A DNA stretch of 64,000 bases from Pseudogracilibacillus sp. (GTDB lineage: Bacteria > Bacillota > Bacilli > Bacillales > Amphibacillaceae), in the NCBI GenBank assembly GCA_026169815.1, contig JAPFDT010000038.1, positions 1 to 64,000 of the forward strand, in the 5' to 3' direction. The notes under the pieces were generated by a model, which was not told the origin of the DNA, ran no database searches, and saw nothing but the letters and a program-made list of their open reading frames with translations. Below are positions 26,944 through 36,026 of the stretch, in pieces (position 1 is the stretch's first letter; every line of letters starts with the position of its first letter). Position numbers and translations under genes: made by a program.

Positions 26944-27534
26944 GTGACAATATATTTTCAATTACAATATATTTTAACGAATAAAATATTTTTAGTACTA
27001 CTTTTTATCATTAATTTATTAGGAACAATTTACGGTTATATGTGGTATAGTAGTCAATTAGCCATTACTCCAACGATATTTATACCATTTGTTCCAGATA
27101 GTCCTACAGCAAGTTTATTCTTCACGATATTTCTTTTCTTTTATATTTTTGGAAAAAATTCACCTTATATTGAAGCGCTAGCTATCACGTCATTGTTTAA
27201 ATATGGAACGTGGGCTGTGGTAATGAATATTTTAACATTAATTGTCGATGGTTCGTTAAGTTGGCAAGGATATATGTTAATCTTTTCCCATGCCGGAATG
27301 GCAATTCAAGGTTTACTATATGTTCCTTTTTATAAAATCAAATTAAAACATTTAACAGTTGCAGCCATCTTTCTTCTACATAATGAAATCATTGATTACG
27401 TATTTGGCATGATGCCGATTTACGGATCATTAACTGACTATATGAACGAAATTGGTTATTTTACTTTTTGGTTATCAGTATTGACAATTATGATGACATA
27501 TCATTTAACGTGTAAAGGGTCTGTAAATAATTAA
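26944..27534 (+). CDS. ypjA: DUF1405 membrane protein YpjA
   Basis: A 196-residue polytopic membrane protein with about six helices, matching the DUF1405 family by size, hydrophobic pattern and place after qcrC. Function is unknown. The start is GTG 26944 with AGGTGTAAC upstream. In Bacillus subtilis ypjB, ypjC, mazG and dapB follow; here spoIVB follows, so synteny breaks at this point. Confidence 0.83.
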   Translation: MTIYFQLQYILTNKIFLVLLFIINLLGTIYGYMWYSSQLAITPTIFIPFVPDSPTASLFFTIFLFFYIFGKNSPYIEALAITSLFKYGTWAVVMNILTLIVDGSLSWQGYMLIFSHAGMAIQGLLYVPFYKIKLKHLTVAAIFLLHNEIIDYVFGMMPIYGSLTDYMNEIGYFTFWLSVLTIMMTYHLTCKGSVNN

Positions 27535-27702
27535 TTTCATCATAAGATAAATTCATACAAATAACAGATAATTAAGTTAACATTTAATAATAAAGGAAAA
27601 CTTACACAACTTTTCTTTTCTTTCACTCGTTTAAAATACTCTCTTTTAGACCAAATTATAAATACGATTTAAGGTATGGGGTGCAAAGGAGAGTGGACAA
27701 AT

Positions 27703-28995
27703 TTGAACCGAAAAAGTTGTGTAAGAAATATACTTGGTGTTTTATGTTTAATATTATTTTTATCATTCCCATTTTATTCGAAAATTAATAATTATTTATC
27801 GATTCCTAATGAAATTGTTACATTTGAAAAAAATCCATCATTGTCCATTCCAAATATGACTGAATATACGACACATATTCCTTCTAGTCAATTTGCTTCT
27901 AAAGAAGTGAGTAGTCAAAGGGAAGAAGAACAGTCTAATCAGTCTATTGTGTATAAGAAAGGTGACATCCCATTAAAAAAAGTTGATCTCTCCATTTTAA
28001 AAGATAAAAAAATAATTCCTGGAGGTCAATCTATAGGTGTGAAATTGCATACATTAGGTGTGTTGGTTGTCGGGCATCATTTAGTAACAAGTAATGGTGA
28101 AACCGAATCTCCTGGTGAAGATGCAAATATAAAAGTTGGCGATGTCATATTAGAGATGGACGGAAAGAAAATAAAACAATTAGAAGACGTAAAGCCAATT
28201 GTTAGTAAAGCAGGAAAAAATAATAAAGAAATCATGATGAAAATTAAACGAGGAAAAGAAACAATTGAAACAAAATTAGCACCAGCAATAAACAAACATG
28301 ATCAAAGTTACCAAATAGGTTTATATATCCGTGATTCGACTACAGGTATTGGAACCATTTCCTTTTATGATGAAGAAACTGGTAAATATGGCGCCTTAGG
28401 GCATGTTATTTCTGATAGCGATACGAATAAACCAATTGATTTATATAAAGGAAAATTAGTTCAATCTAAAATTACCGCAATCGAAAAAGGTGATGTAGGA
28501 GTTCCTGGGGAAAAACAAGCCGAGTTTTCTATGAACGATGAGGCGTTAGGAACAATTACTAAAAATAGTCCTTATGGTATTTTCGGTAAATTAAATACGG
28601 ACGCTTTAAAAAACAATGCTTCCAAACCGATGGAAATAGGTCTTGCTCATGAAGTAGAAAAAGGACCTGCAGAAATATTAACTGTTATTGATGGTGAAAA
28701 AGTGGAGAAATTTACGGTAGATATCGTTAGTTCAAAACGTCAAGAATCAGCAGCTACTAAAGGCATGGTTGTAAAAGTGACAGATGAACGCTTATTAAAA
28801 GAAACTGGTGGCATCGTTCAAGGTATGAGTGGTAGTCCAATCATTCAAAATAATAAAATTATAGGAGCAGTTACGCATGTATTTGTTAATGATCCAACCT
28901 CTGGCTATGGTGTTCATATTGAATGGATGTTAGATGAGGCAGATATCGACATTTATGAAAATGGAGCGAGTTCTATATTTGAAGAAGCAGTATAA
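27703..28995 (+). CDS. spoIVB: SpoIVB serine peptidase
   Basis: SpoIVB is the forespore-secreted peptidase that signals across the intermembrane space to trigger pro-sigma-K processing. The 430-residue product has an N-terminal membrane signal (about 8-26), a PDZ domain (about 105-190) and the C-terminal S55 peptidase domain, with the likely catalytic histidine in GALGHVISD and serine in QGMSGSPI. The TTG at 27703 is preceded by AAAGGAGAG; an ATG at 27676 lies upstream of that sequence and adds nine residues. spo0A follows, the conserved pair. Confidence 0.95.
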   Translation: MNRKSCVRNILGVLCLILFLSFPFYSKINNYLSIPNEIVTFEKNPSLSIPNMTEYTTHIPSSQFASKEVSSQREEEQSNQSIVYKKGDIPLKKVDLSILKDKKIIPGGQSIGVKLHTLGVLVVGHHLVTSNGETESPGEDANIKVGDVILEMDGKKIKQLEDVKPIVSKAGKNNKEIMMKIKRGKETIETKLAPAINKHDQSYQIGLYIRDSTTGIGTISFYDEETGKYGALGHVISDSDTNKPIDLYKGKLVQSKITAIEKGDVGVPGEKQAEFSMNDEALGTITKNSPYGIFGKLNTDALKNNASKPMEIGLAHEVEKGPAEILTVIDGEKVEKFTVDIVSSKRQESAATKGMVVKVTDERLLKETGGIVQGMSGSPIIQNNKIIGAVTHVFVNDPTSGYGVHIEWMLDEADIDIYENGASSIFEEAV

Positions 28996-29000
28996 ATAAG

Positions 29001-29037
29001 AAAATCCGAAAGAATCGTCGTTCTTTCGGATTTTTTT
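29001..29037 (+). terminator. Terminator of spoIVB
   Basis: A 14-bp perfect stem (29001-29014 with 29021-29034) with a 6-base loop and a run of seven T residues. Confidence 0.93.
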
Positions 29038-29057
29038 AAATATTTGTATATTTAAAC

Positions 29058-29082
29058 AGGAATAATTAGCTTCATGTCGAAT
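29058..29082 (+). promoter_or_regulatory. Sigma-H promoter and 0A box of spo0A
   Basis: AGGAATA at 29058-29064 and CGAAT at 29078-29082, 13 bases apart, resemble the sigma-H consensus. The -10 overlaps TGTCGAA at 29075-29081, a perfect core 0A box (the Spo0A binding site). Sigma-H control and autoregulation of spo0A are established in Bacillus subtilis; the site here fits. Confidence 0.72.
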
Positions 29083-29119
29083 ATGTATATAACGAACACT
29101 GTCTAGGAGGATGAAGATT

Positions 29120-29908
29120 ATGGATAAAATAAAAGTATGTATTGTGGATGATAATAGGGAAATTGTACATATTATGAATGAATATTTAAATGAACAAGAA
29201 GACATGGAAGTTCTAGGGGTAGCTTACGACGGAAAAGAATGTTTAACGTTATTAGAACAAGAAGAACCTGATGTGTTATTATTAGACATTATTATGCCAC
29301 ACATGGATGGACTAGCCGTGTTGCAAACATTGTCTGAAAATAAACATACAAAGACTCCACACATTATTATGTTAACAGCATTTGGTCAAGAAGACGTGAT
29401 GAGAAAAGCAGTACAATATGGAGCATCCTATTTTGTCTTAAAACCATTTGATTTTAAAAATTTATTAGATAAAATTCGTGATGTAACTAATAGAGCACCA
29501 CAACAATCTTTCATGAATGAACCAACAGTGAAAAAGGAAAAGCCAGAAGAAAATATCGAAGCAAGTATAACAAATATTATGCATGATATCGGAGTGCCAG
29601 CACATATAAAAGGTTATTTATATTTAAGAGAAGCAATTACGATGGTATATCATGATGTCGAGTTATTAGGAGCGATTACTAAAATATTGTATCCAGATAT
29701 CGCAAAAGAGTTTAATACGACAGCTTCACGCGTAGAAAGAGCGATTAGACATGCAATAGAAGTAGCCTGGAATCGAGGGAATATTGATTCGATTACAGAA
29801 TTATTCGGTTATACAATTAATGTATCAAAAGCAAAGCCGACCAACTCAGAATTTATTGCGATGGTAGCTGACCAATTACGTTTAAAACATAAAGTAAATG
29901 TATATTAA
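29120..29908 (+). CDS. spo0A: Sporulation transcription factor Spo0A
   Basis: Spo0A is the master response regulator of sporulation, activated by the phosphorelay. The 262-residue product has an N-terminal receiver domain (about 1-125) with the acidic pair D10-D11 and phospho-acceptor D56 in LLLDIIMP, a linker, and a C-terminal DNA-binding domain containing the recognition helix region [19 protein letters not shown] chose ATG 29120 because TAGGAGG at 29104-29110 is well spaced; an ATG at 29111 abuts it. Confidence 0.98.
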   Translation: MDKIKVCIVDDNREIVHIMNEYLNEQEDMEVLGVAYDGKECLTLLEQEEPDVLLLDIIMPHMDGLAVLQTLSENKHTKTPHIIMLTAFGQEDVMRKAVQYGASYFVLKPFDFKNLLDKIRDVTNRAPQQSFMNEPTVKKEKPEENIEASITNIMHDIGVPAHIKGYLYLREAITMVYHDVELLGAITKILYPDIAKEFNTTASRVERAIRHAIEVAWNRGNIDSITELFGYTINVSKAKPTNSEFIAMVADQLRLKHKVNVY

Positions 29909-29931
29909 TTATGATTTGTAAAAAATATATC

Positions 29932-29986
29932 TGAATGAATTTTATCATTCATTTTAGTATGTCAAACACGAATTTAACGTTTAATT
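29932..29986 (-). repeat. Inverted-repeat element, degenerate copy E
   Basis: A partial copy of the TGAATCAATTTCAT family. It keeps one terminal repeat (29932-29945, TGAATGAATTTTAT) and the internal core (29969-29982, the complement reads AAACGTTAAATTCG) 23 bases apart. The far terminal repeat is not recognisable. It lies between spo0A and the convergent aspartokinase gene. Confidence 0.55.
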
Positions 29987-30031
29987 TAGCCCCATTTACT
30001 TATTTATCTAATAAAAAATAATAAATTTGAA

Positions 30032-30074
30032 AAAACATTCCGTTCATTTACTTCTTATGAACGGAATGTTTTGT
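30032..30074. terminator. Bidirectional terminator between spo0A and aspartokinase
   Basis: A 16-bp perfect stem (30032-30047 with 30057-30072) with a 9-base loop, with T runs on the plus side and A runs on the left side. It sits between convergent genes and can serve both. Confidence 0.9.
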
Positions 30075-30080
30075 TTGTTA

Positions 30081-31436
30081 TTATTCGAAAAAAGCTCGAT
30101 ATAAAGATTTTATGGCACGATGAATTCCATTTGATTTAATACCGAACATCATTGATACTTCAGATGAGCCTTGATTAATCATTTCTAAGTTAACTTTTGC
30201 ATCACCTAACGCATTGGTAGCAGTTTGTGCCATCCCAATCGTTTCTTTCATTCCTTCTCCAACAATCATAATTAATGCAAGATCTCGATTAATTGTAACA
30301 GTGTCTGCCTCTAATTCATTTTCAATTCGATCAATAATTACTTGTTCTTTTTCTTTGGAAAGCTGGGATTCACGAACAATAATTGAAATATCATCAATAC
30401 CTGATGGAGCGTGTTCAAAAGAAACATCTTCATCTTCAAGAATGGCGAATAATTTACGTCCAAATCCAATTTCTCTATTCATTAAGAACTTACTTACATA
30501 AATACTTTTGAATCCTGCATCTCCTGCAATACCTACAACACAATTGTTATTCGATGTATCAGGAGCTTTTTCTGCGACAATCATCGTACCCTCGGCACTT
30601 GGATTGTTTGTATTTTTAATACAGACAGGAATCTTTTCTTGGAAAGCTGGATATAGTGCTTCATCATGGAAAACAGAAAAACCAGCATAAGAAAGTTCCC
30701 GCATTTCACGGTAAGTTAATATTTGAATTTCTTTTGGGTTTTCGATAATCGATGGATTCACAGAATAAACGGAATCTACGTCTGTAAAGTTTTCATATAA
30801 ATCTGCTTGAACCCCGGCTGCAATAATCGCTCCAGTAATGTCTGAACCACCACGCGAAAAAGTAGTTAAAGCACCTTCCTTTGTATAGCCAAAAAATCCA
30901 GGAATAACCATGACACCATCTTGTTTACGTAATTGGTAAATTTTTGCATAACTATCATCTTCTAATTGAGCACCATGTGGGTCATTTCTTAAAGTGATGC
31001 CAGCATCTTTCGGGTTAGTATATGTTGCCTTGATGCCAAGTGATTGTAAATATGCGCTAAGAATTTTAGCAGAACTATCTTCTCCAACAGCTTTAAAAGA
31101 GTCAATTCTTGCTTCGTCTGATAAATCAGCCTGCATAATCGATTGGATATGATTTTCAATATCTGTAACTAAGTCTTCTGAGAGACCTAATTCACTAACA
31201 ATTTTAGTGAAACGATCAAGGATAGTTATGTAATACGATTTGTATTTATCTTTTTCAATATAAGCTTCTGCAAGGTCAATTAGTAAATCTGTCATTTTAT
31301 AATCTAAGTCATGGCGTTTACCTGGAGCAGAAACGACAATGAATTTTCTGTCTTTATCTTCTTTTATGATGTTTCCGACTTTTCTGAATTGCTCGGCATT
31401 AGCTAGTGAGCTACCACCAAATTTAGCTACTTTCAT
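30081..31436 (-). CDS. thrD: Aspartokinase (ThrD/YclM type)
   Basis: This enzyme phosphorylates aspartate, the first step toward lysine, threonine and methionine. The 451-residue product has the N-terminal KFGGSSLA motif, the RGGSDITGA segment, and two C-terminal ACT domains (about 300-451) that usually give feedback control. It is a single long chain of the aspartokinase III class (YclM/ThrD), without the internal start that the alpha/beta forms dapG and lysC use. No lysine riboswitch is visible upstream; the DUF2627 gene precedes it by 20 bases on the same strand. Confidence 0.92.
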   Translation of the reverse strand: MKVAKFGGSSLANAEQFRKVGNIIKEDKDRKFIVVSAPGKRHDLDYKMTDLLIDLAEAYIEKDKYKSYYITILDRFTKIVSELGLSEDLVTDIENHIQSIMQADLSDEARIDSFKAVGEDSSAKILSAYLQSLGIKATYTNPKDAGITLRNDPHGAQLEDDSYAKIYQLRKQDGVMVIPGFFGYTKEGALTTFSRGGSDITGAIIAAGVQADLYENFTDVDSVYSVNPSIIENPKEIQILTYREMRELSYAGFSVFHDEALYPAFQEKIPVCIKNTNNPSAEGTMIVAEKAPDTSNNNCVVGIAGDAGFKSIYVSKFLMNREIGFGRKLFAILEDEDVSFEHAPSGIDDISIIVRESQLSKEKEQVIIDRIENELEADTVTINRDLALIMIVGEGMKETIGMAQTATNALGDAKVNLEMINQGSSEVSMMFGIKSNGIHRAIKSLYRAFFE

Positions 31437-31456
31437 GTTTATTCCCCCAACTATAT

Positions 31457-31696
31457 TTATTCGTTCTCTTTCGTTCTATCTTTTACTAATTGATTCTTTT
31501 TATCACGATGGTAAATAAACCCACCTATAAAAGCTAGTCCTGCTGCAAACATGATGAAACCAATGATAAATTGGATAATTTCATTAAATAAAATAGGACT
31601 TACTTCAACAAATAATGCATCACGCATTAATTTAATACCAAAAGCTCCAATAATACCTGGAGTAAACATAATGATTACTGCAATAATTCGTGACAT
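31457..31696 (-). CDS. yqzF: DUF2627 membrane protein (YqzF)
   Basis: A 79-residue protein with two membrane helices (about residues 5-22 and 38-63) and a charged C-terminus, matching the DUF2627 family (YqzF), function unknown. GGAGATAGGA precedes its ATG. In Bacillus subtilis yqzF stands beside the bkd cluster; here it stays next to bcd but is divergent and forms a likely two-gene operon with the aspartokinase. Confidence 0.78.
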   Translation of the reverse strand: MSRIIAVIIMFTPGIIGAFGIKLMRDALFVEVSPILFNEIIQFIIGFIMFAAGLAFIGGFIYHRDKKNQLVKDRTKENE

Positions 31697-31729
31697 TCCT
31701 ATCTCCTTTATTCCTTATAGAGTGATTCT

Positions 31730-31738
31730 ATTATAGCA
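31730..31738 (-). promoter_or_regulatory. Extended -10 promoter of yqzF-thrD
   Basis: On the minus strand TGCTATAAT (TGn plus a perfect TATAAT) lies 34 bases before the yqzF start. No good -35 is present, which suits an extended -10 promoter. Confidence 0.5.
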
Positions 31739-31995
31739 AACGTTACAAAGAAAATAAAAAAATATGTAATTTAAAGAAATTCACTTCTTGCTAGTAATTG
31801 TTACTTCCCATATGATATTATTACATAGTGTGAGAATATTTCAATAAAGTCACACAATGAAATAATTTTACTACATATAAATATTAGTACGTCTATCATC
31901 CGAAAGAGTAGATCCTTTTACTTAAGGGTATAGTAATCTATGAAAAAATACGACGATGATGTACATTAATTTTATTCAATAAAGGAGCACAAAAC

Positions 31996-33078
31996 ATGGA
32001 AATTTTTGAATCTTTAAAAAAACACGAATATGAACAAGTTGTTTATTGTTATGACAAAGCATCAGGTTTAAAAGCGATTATTGTCATCCATGATACAACG
32101 TTAGGTCCAGCTCTTGGTGGCTTAAGAATTTGGAATTATCCAACAGAAGAAGAAGCATTAGAAGATGCGTTACGTTTAGCTAAAGGAATGACTTATAAAA
32201 ATGCTGCTGCTGGATTGAATTTAGGTGGCGGTAAAGCAGTCATGATAGGCGATCCAAAAACAGTGAAAACAGAAGCTGCATTACGTGCCTTTGGACGATA
32301 TGTAGAAAGCTTAAATGGTCGCTACATTACAGCCGAAGATGTTGGAACGACGGAAACAGATATGGATTATATTCATATAGAAACAGATTATGTAACAGGA
32401 ACATCTAGCGGTGGAATTGGTGATCCATCTCCTGTAACGTCATATGGTATTTATCAAGGGATGAAAGCAACTGCTCAGACAGCTTTTGGTAGTGATTCGT
32501 TAAAAGGAAAAACAGTAGCAGTACAAGGAGTTGGTATGGTTGCATATGGATTATGTAAACATCTTCACGAAGAAGGCGCCAATCTCGTTGTAACAGATAT
32601 TAATGAAGCAGCTGTTGAGCGAGCTGTTAATGATTTTGGAGCTAAAGCTGTTGCACCTGAAGATATTTATAGTGTGGACTGCGATATCTTCTCACCTTGT
32701 GCACTTGGTGGCGTTATTAATGACACGACAATCCCACAATTAAAAGCTAAAGCTATTGCGGGCAGTGCAAATAATCAATTATTAGATAATCGTCACGGTG
32801 ATATTTTAGATGAAAAAGGTATCGTTTATGCGCCTGATTATGTCATAAATTCTGGTGGAGTTATTAACGTCTCAGATGAGTTACAAGGTTATAATCGTGA
32901 TCGTGTATTTAAAAAAGTAGAAGCAATTTACGATATATTATTAAATGTATATCGTGTAGCGGAGGAACAAAATATCCCCACTTATTTAGCGGCAGATAAA
33001 ATGGCAGAACAAAGAATGGCATCGATTCAAAAATCTAGTCAACAATTTTTAAAGAATAATCGTCATATCCTATCATAA
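31996..33078 (+). CDS. bcd: Leucine dehydrogenase
   Basis: Bcd reversibly deaminates leucine, valine and isoleucine to 2-oxoacids with NAD+. The 360-residue product has the catalytic lysine K80 in NLGGGKAV and a Rossmann motif GVGMVAYGL (about residues 180-188). Length is normal. AAAGGAGCAC precedes ATG 31996. It supplies substrate for the Bkd complex encoded downstream, but 500 bases and a terminator separate them, so it is probably transcribed alone. ptb and buk, its neighbours in Bacillus subtilis, are absent. Confidence 0.96.
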   Translation: MEIFESLKKHEYEQVVYCYDKASGLKAIIVIHDTTLGPALGGLRIWNYPTEEEALEDALRLAKGMTYKNAAAGLNLGGGKAVMIGDPKTVKTEAALRAFGRYVESLNGRYITAEDVGTTETDMDYIHIETDYVTGTSSGGIGDPSPVTSYGIYQGMKATAQTAFGSDSLKGKTVAVQGVGMVAYGLCKHLHEEGANLVVTDINEAAVERAVNDFGAKAVAPEDIYSVDCDIFSPCALGGVINDTTIPQLKAKAIAGSANNQLLDNRHGDILDEKGIVYAPDYVINSGGVINVSDELQGYNRDRVFKKVEAIYDILLNVYRVAEEQNIPTYLAADKMAEQRMASIQKSSQQFLKNNRHILS

Positions 33079-33103
33079 TTGACGATAAAGTAGTGTATGT
33101 TGC

Positions 33104-33144
33104 GATGAGTTTTTTTGAATATTTTATTATCGTAAAAACTCATC
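33104..33144 (+). terminator. Probable terminator of bcd
   Basis: An 11-bp perfect stem (33104-33114 with 33134-33144) with a 19-base AT-rich loop. T residues are in the left arm and loop, not after the stem, so the reading as a terminator is tentative. Confidence 0.5.
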
Positions 33145-33149
33145 TCGCA

Positions 33150-33404
33150 TGAATCAATTTCATAAATAAAATAATAGGATAATTTGTTTGAAACACGAAC
33201 GATTATATTGAAAAAAGGAGAACGTTCGTGTTTTTAAATGATAACTGAGTTTACTTAAGAAAACCGGCTGACTCCTGCGGGAAAAGTATGAGGCTCAAGC
33301 CATGCCCGCTAAAAAGCAGCCGGCTGTAGTGAAAGGAAACGATGCTATCATCAAACGTAAAGTTCGTGTTTAAGCTACTAAATACGAATGATGAAATTGA
33401 TTCA
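33150..33404 (+). repeat. Inverted-repeat (MITE-like) element, copy A
   Basis: A 255-base non-coding element with perfect 14-bp terminal inverted repeats, TGAATCAATTTCAT at 33150-33163 and its complement at 33391-33404. The core AAACGTAAAGTTCG at 33353-33366 lies exactly 24 bases from the right end repeat, as in copies C and D. The left half has an extra hairpin (33191-33201 with 33223-33233), and a GC-rich repeat is nested at 33264-33323. I saw no flanking target duplication. Confidence 0.7.
33264..33323 (+). repeat. GC-rich palindromic repeat, copy 3 (shortened, nested)
   Basis: A short relative of the repeats at 21.9 and 22.2 kb, with CCGGCTG at 33264-33270 and its complement at 33317-33323 as ends and ACTCCTGCGG at 33271-33280. 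It lies within inverted-repeat element A. Confidence 0.6.
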
Positions 33405-33582
33405 CATATACTTTTATAAAAAGGCTAAGACAAGCATAGTTACAAATGTCATCTATTAAAATAGTTGTATATGTGATAAATTAAAGTATGGTTGGTTATA
33501 AATGCAGCTATGTAAGCGAATACAACATTGACGTAATAACATATATAATAATATATCGTGCAAATGGAGGGAGTATAACAGT

Positions 33583-35007
33583 ATGACAAAAGAATATGAC
33601 CTCGTTGTACTTGGTGGAGGTATAGGCGGATATGTAGCTGCAATAAGGGCTACTCAATTAGGTATGTCTGTTGCTCTAGTTGAGAAAGATAAACTTGGGG
33701 GAACTTGTTTACATGAAGGATGCATACCATCTAAAGCACTTTTAAAGACAGCAGAAATGTATCGCCAATATCATCATGCAAGTGAGTTTGGTTTAGAAAT
33801 ACAAGATATGCAAATAAATTTAAATAAAGCACAAGAAAGAAAAGAGAAAGTAGTTAATACATTATTTCAAGGTGTAACAAATCTACTAAATCAAGCAAAG
33901 GTTGATATATATAAAGGTACAGGGAGAATATTAGGTTCAAGTATTTTTTCTCCGATGCCTGGTACTGTTTCTGTTGAATATGATGATGGAAAAGAGAACA
34001 CGACGTTAACTAATAAATTTGTATTAATTGCAACAGGTTCTACACCATCTAATTTACCGAACTTAACAGTAGATGGTGAGTTTATTATGCATGCTCACCA
34101 TGCTTTGCAACTAGAATCTTTACCTGAATCGATCGTGATTGTAGGTGCAGGAGCAATCGGTATTGAATGGGCGTCATTATTACAAGATTTAGGTGTAGAG
34201 GTCTCTGTTATAGAAAGTAACGCTACTATTTTAGGCGAAACTGATAGAGATGTAAGTAAAGAAGTGCAAAAGCAATTAGAGGCACGTGGGGTTCAGATTT
34301 TTACAAATGCACAATTAGATATCGGTTCTGTAGAGGTGAAAAATGAACAAGTACATCTACAGGCTAAAACAAAGGATCGAGTAGTAGACTTTCTTGCTGA
34401 TAAAATGTTACTGGCTGTAGGGCGAGAAGCGAATATAGCAGAATTAGGATTACAAAATACGTCGATTGAAATGGAAAATGGTGTGATTCAAACGAATGAT
34501 ACATGTCAAACGAAAGAAAATCATATATATGCAATTGGTGACTGTATCGGAGGAATGCAATTAGCGCATGTCGCTTCCGCAGAAGGTGTGATTGCTGTTG
34601 AACATATGGCGAATGCGAAACCAAAGCCATTAGACACAATGCATGTTCCAATTTGTGTTTATTCCCATCCTGAAGTAGCTAGTGTCGGCTTAACAGAAGA
34701 AAAAGCGGTTGAATTAGGCTATAAAGTAAAAATTGGTAGTTTTCCTTTTCAAGGAATTGGGAAAGCACACATTAACGGAAATCCATCAGGTTTTAATAAA
34801 ATAATTATTGATGAAAAAACAGAAGATATACTAGGGATTCATATAGTTGGCTCCCACGCAACTGAGTTGATTTCAGAAGCAAGTTTAGCAAAAATGTTAG
34901 ATGCAACAGCTTGGGAAATTTCGCAAACCATTCATCCGCATCCATCATTATCAGAAGGTCTTTTTGAGTCAGCTTTAGCAGTTGATGGATTGGAAATACA
35001 TGGTTAA
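33583..35007 (+). CDS. lpdV: Dihydrolipoyl dehydrogenase of the branched-chain complex (E3)
   Basis: LpdV reoxidises dihydrolipoamide on the E2 subunit with FAD and NAD+. The 474-residue product has the FAD motif GGGIGGYVAA (residues 11-20), the redox-active disulfide C42/C47 in GGTCLHEGCIPSK, the second nucleotide motif GAGAIGIEWA, and the C-terminal HPHPSLSE active-site segment. GGAGGGAG precedes ATG 33583. It is the first gene of lpdV-bkdAA-bkdAB-bkdB. Confidence 0.95.
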   Translation: MTKEYDLVVLGGGIGGYVAAIRATQLGMSVALVEKDKLGGTCLHEGCIPSKALLKTAEMYRQYHHASEFGLEIQDMQINLNKAQERKEKVVNTLFQGVTNLLNQAKVDIYKGTGRILGSSIFSPMPGTVSVEYDDGKENTTLTNKFVLIATGSTPSNLPNLTVDGEFIMHAHHALQLESLPESIVIVGAGAIGIEWASLLQDLGVEVSVIESNATILGETDRDVSKEVQKQLEARGVQIFTNAQLDIGSVEVKNEQVHLQAKTKDRVVDFLADKMLLAVGREANIAELGLQNTSIEMENGVIQTNDTCQTKENHIYAIGDCIGGMQLAHVASAEGVIAVEHMANAKPKPLDTMHVPICVYSHPEVASVGLTEEKAVELGYKVKIGSFPFQGIGKAHINGNPSGFNKIIIDEKTEDILGIHIVGSHATELISEASLAKMLDATAWEISQTIHPHPSLSEGLFESALAVDGLEIHG

Positions 35008-35017
35008 GGAGTGAAAT

Positions 35018-36013
35018 ATGATGAAAAAAAATAAACATACATCATTAGGTTTAACGGACGACGATGTGTTAGCAATGTATCGGACGATGTTATTAACTAG
35101 AAAAATTGATGAAAGAATGTTGCTATTGAATCGCTCAGGTCAAATCCCATTTCTTGTATCAGGTAAAGGGCAAGAAGCGGCTCAAATTGGTGCAGCTTTT
35201 GCATTAGATACTAAAGTAGATTATGTCGCACCTTATTATCGGGACATGGCTGTCGTATTACATTTTGGTATGACGACAAAAGAATTGATGTTATTAGCTT
35301 TCGCAAAAGAAGAAGACCCTAATTCAGCTGGGAGGCAAATGCCAGGCCACTATGGGCAAAAGAAGAATAACATTATAACAGGCTCATCTCCTGTATCTAC
35401 GCAAGTTCCACACGCAGTAGGTTTTGCCTTAGCTTCAAGAATTAAACAAGATCCTTTTGTTACGCTTGTGACATTAGGTGATGGATCTACTAATCAAGGT
35501 GATTTTCACGAAGGATTAAACTTTGCAGGTGTTCATCAATTACCAGTTATTACGTTCGTTCAAAATAATAAATTTGCTATTTCTGTACCGTTTGAAAAAC
35601 AAGTAGCAAGTGAAAATATTGCAGTAAGAGCAAGTTCTTATGGTATGCCTGGCATTATTGTTGATGGTAATGATCCTTTAGATGTTTATCAAGCTGTGAA
35701 AAAAGCGAGAGAACGAGCGATTAATGATGAGGGGCCAACATTAATTGAAGCTGTGACAGAGCGGTTATCAGCTCATTCGAGTGATGATAATGATCAATTA
35801 TATCGTACAGTAGAAGAGTTGAAGGAAGCACATGCAAATGATTGTTTAGTGACATTTGCCAATTATTTAGAAGAAGTTGGCCTACTAAATGAAACAATAA
35901 AAGCAGATTTACAAAATGAGATCATGAATGAAGTAAATGAAGCAACGACGTATGCTGAAAAGGCTTCTTATGCTGATGTTCGTACTATTACAGATTATGT
36001 ATATGAAGTATAA
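35018..36013 (+). CDS. bkdAA: Branched-chain 2-oxoacid dehydrogenase E1 alpha
   Basis: The alpha chain of the thiamine diphosphate-dependent decarboxylase acting on the 2-oxoacids of Leu, Val and Ile. The 331-residue product has the thiamine-binding motif GDGSTNQGDFHE ending in NN (FVQNN), and the phosphorylation-loop-like RLSAHSSDD. It starts 10 bases after lpdV and ends 13 before bkdAB. Confidence 0.96.
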   Translation: MMKKNKHTSLGLTDDDVLAMYRTMLLTRKIDERMLLLNRSGQIPFLVSGKGQEAAQIGAAFALDTKVDYVAPYYRDMAVVLHFGMTTKELMLLAFAKEEDPNSAGRQMPGHYGQKKNNIITGSSPVSTQVPHAVGFALASRIKQDPFVTLVTLGDGSTNQGDFHEGLNFAGVHQLPVITFVQNNKFAISVPFEKQVASENIAVRASSYGMPGIIVDGNDPLDVYQAVKKARERAINDEGPTLIEAVTERLSAHSSDDNDQLYRTVEELKEAHANDCLVTFANYLEEVGLLNETIKADLQNEIMNEVNEATTYAEKASYADVRTITDYVYEV

Positions 36014-36026
36014 GGAGGGATCATCA

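Larger units (their letters stand above)
33079..33582. other. Gene-free region between bcd and lpdV carrying nested repeats
   Basis: About 500 bases without a credible gene. It contains the bcd terminator hairpin, a 255-base inverted-repeat element (33150-33404) with a GC-rich repeat inside it, and a poor promoter candidate for the bkd operon (TTGACG at 33528-33533, TAATAT at 33549-33554, spacer only 15). No sigma-54 -24/-12 site is visible, unlike the Bacillus subtilis bkd operon. Confidence 0.7.

Noticed and set aside
31697-31995. Lysine riboswitch or sigma-54 promoter between yqzF and bcd
   Set aside because: No recognisable L-box core and no -24/-12 pair; the stretch is AT-rich without conserved structure that I can see.
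35937-36026. Upstream extension of bkdAB
   Set aside because: It overlaps bkdAA in another frame, gives a non-homologous basic peptide, and the true start has AAGGAGGG directly before it.
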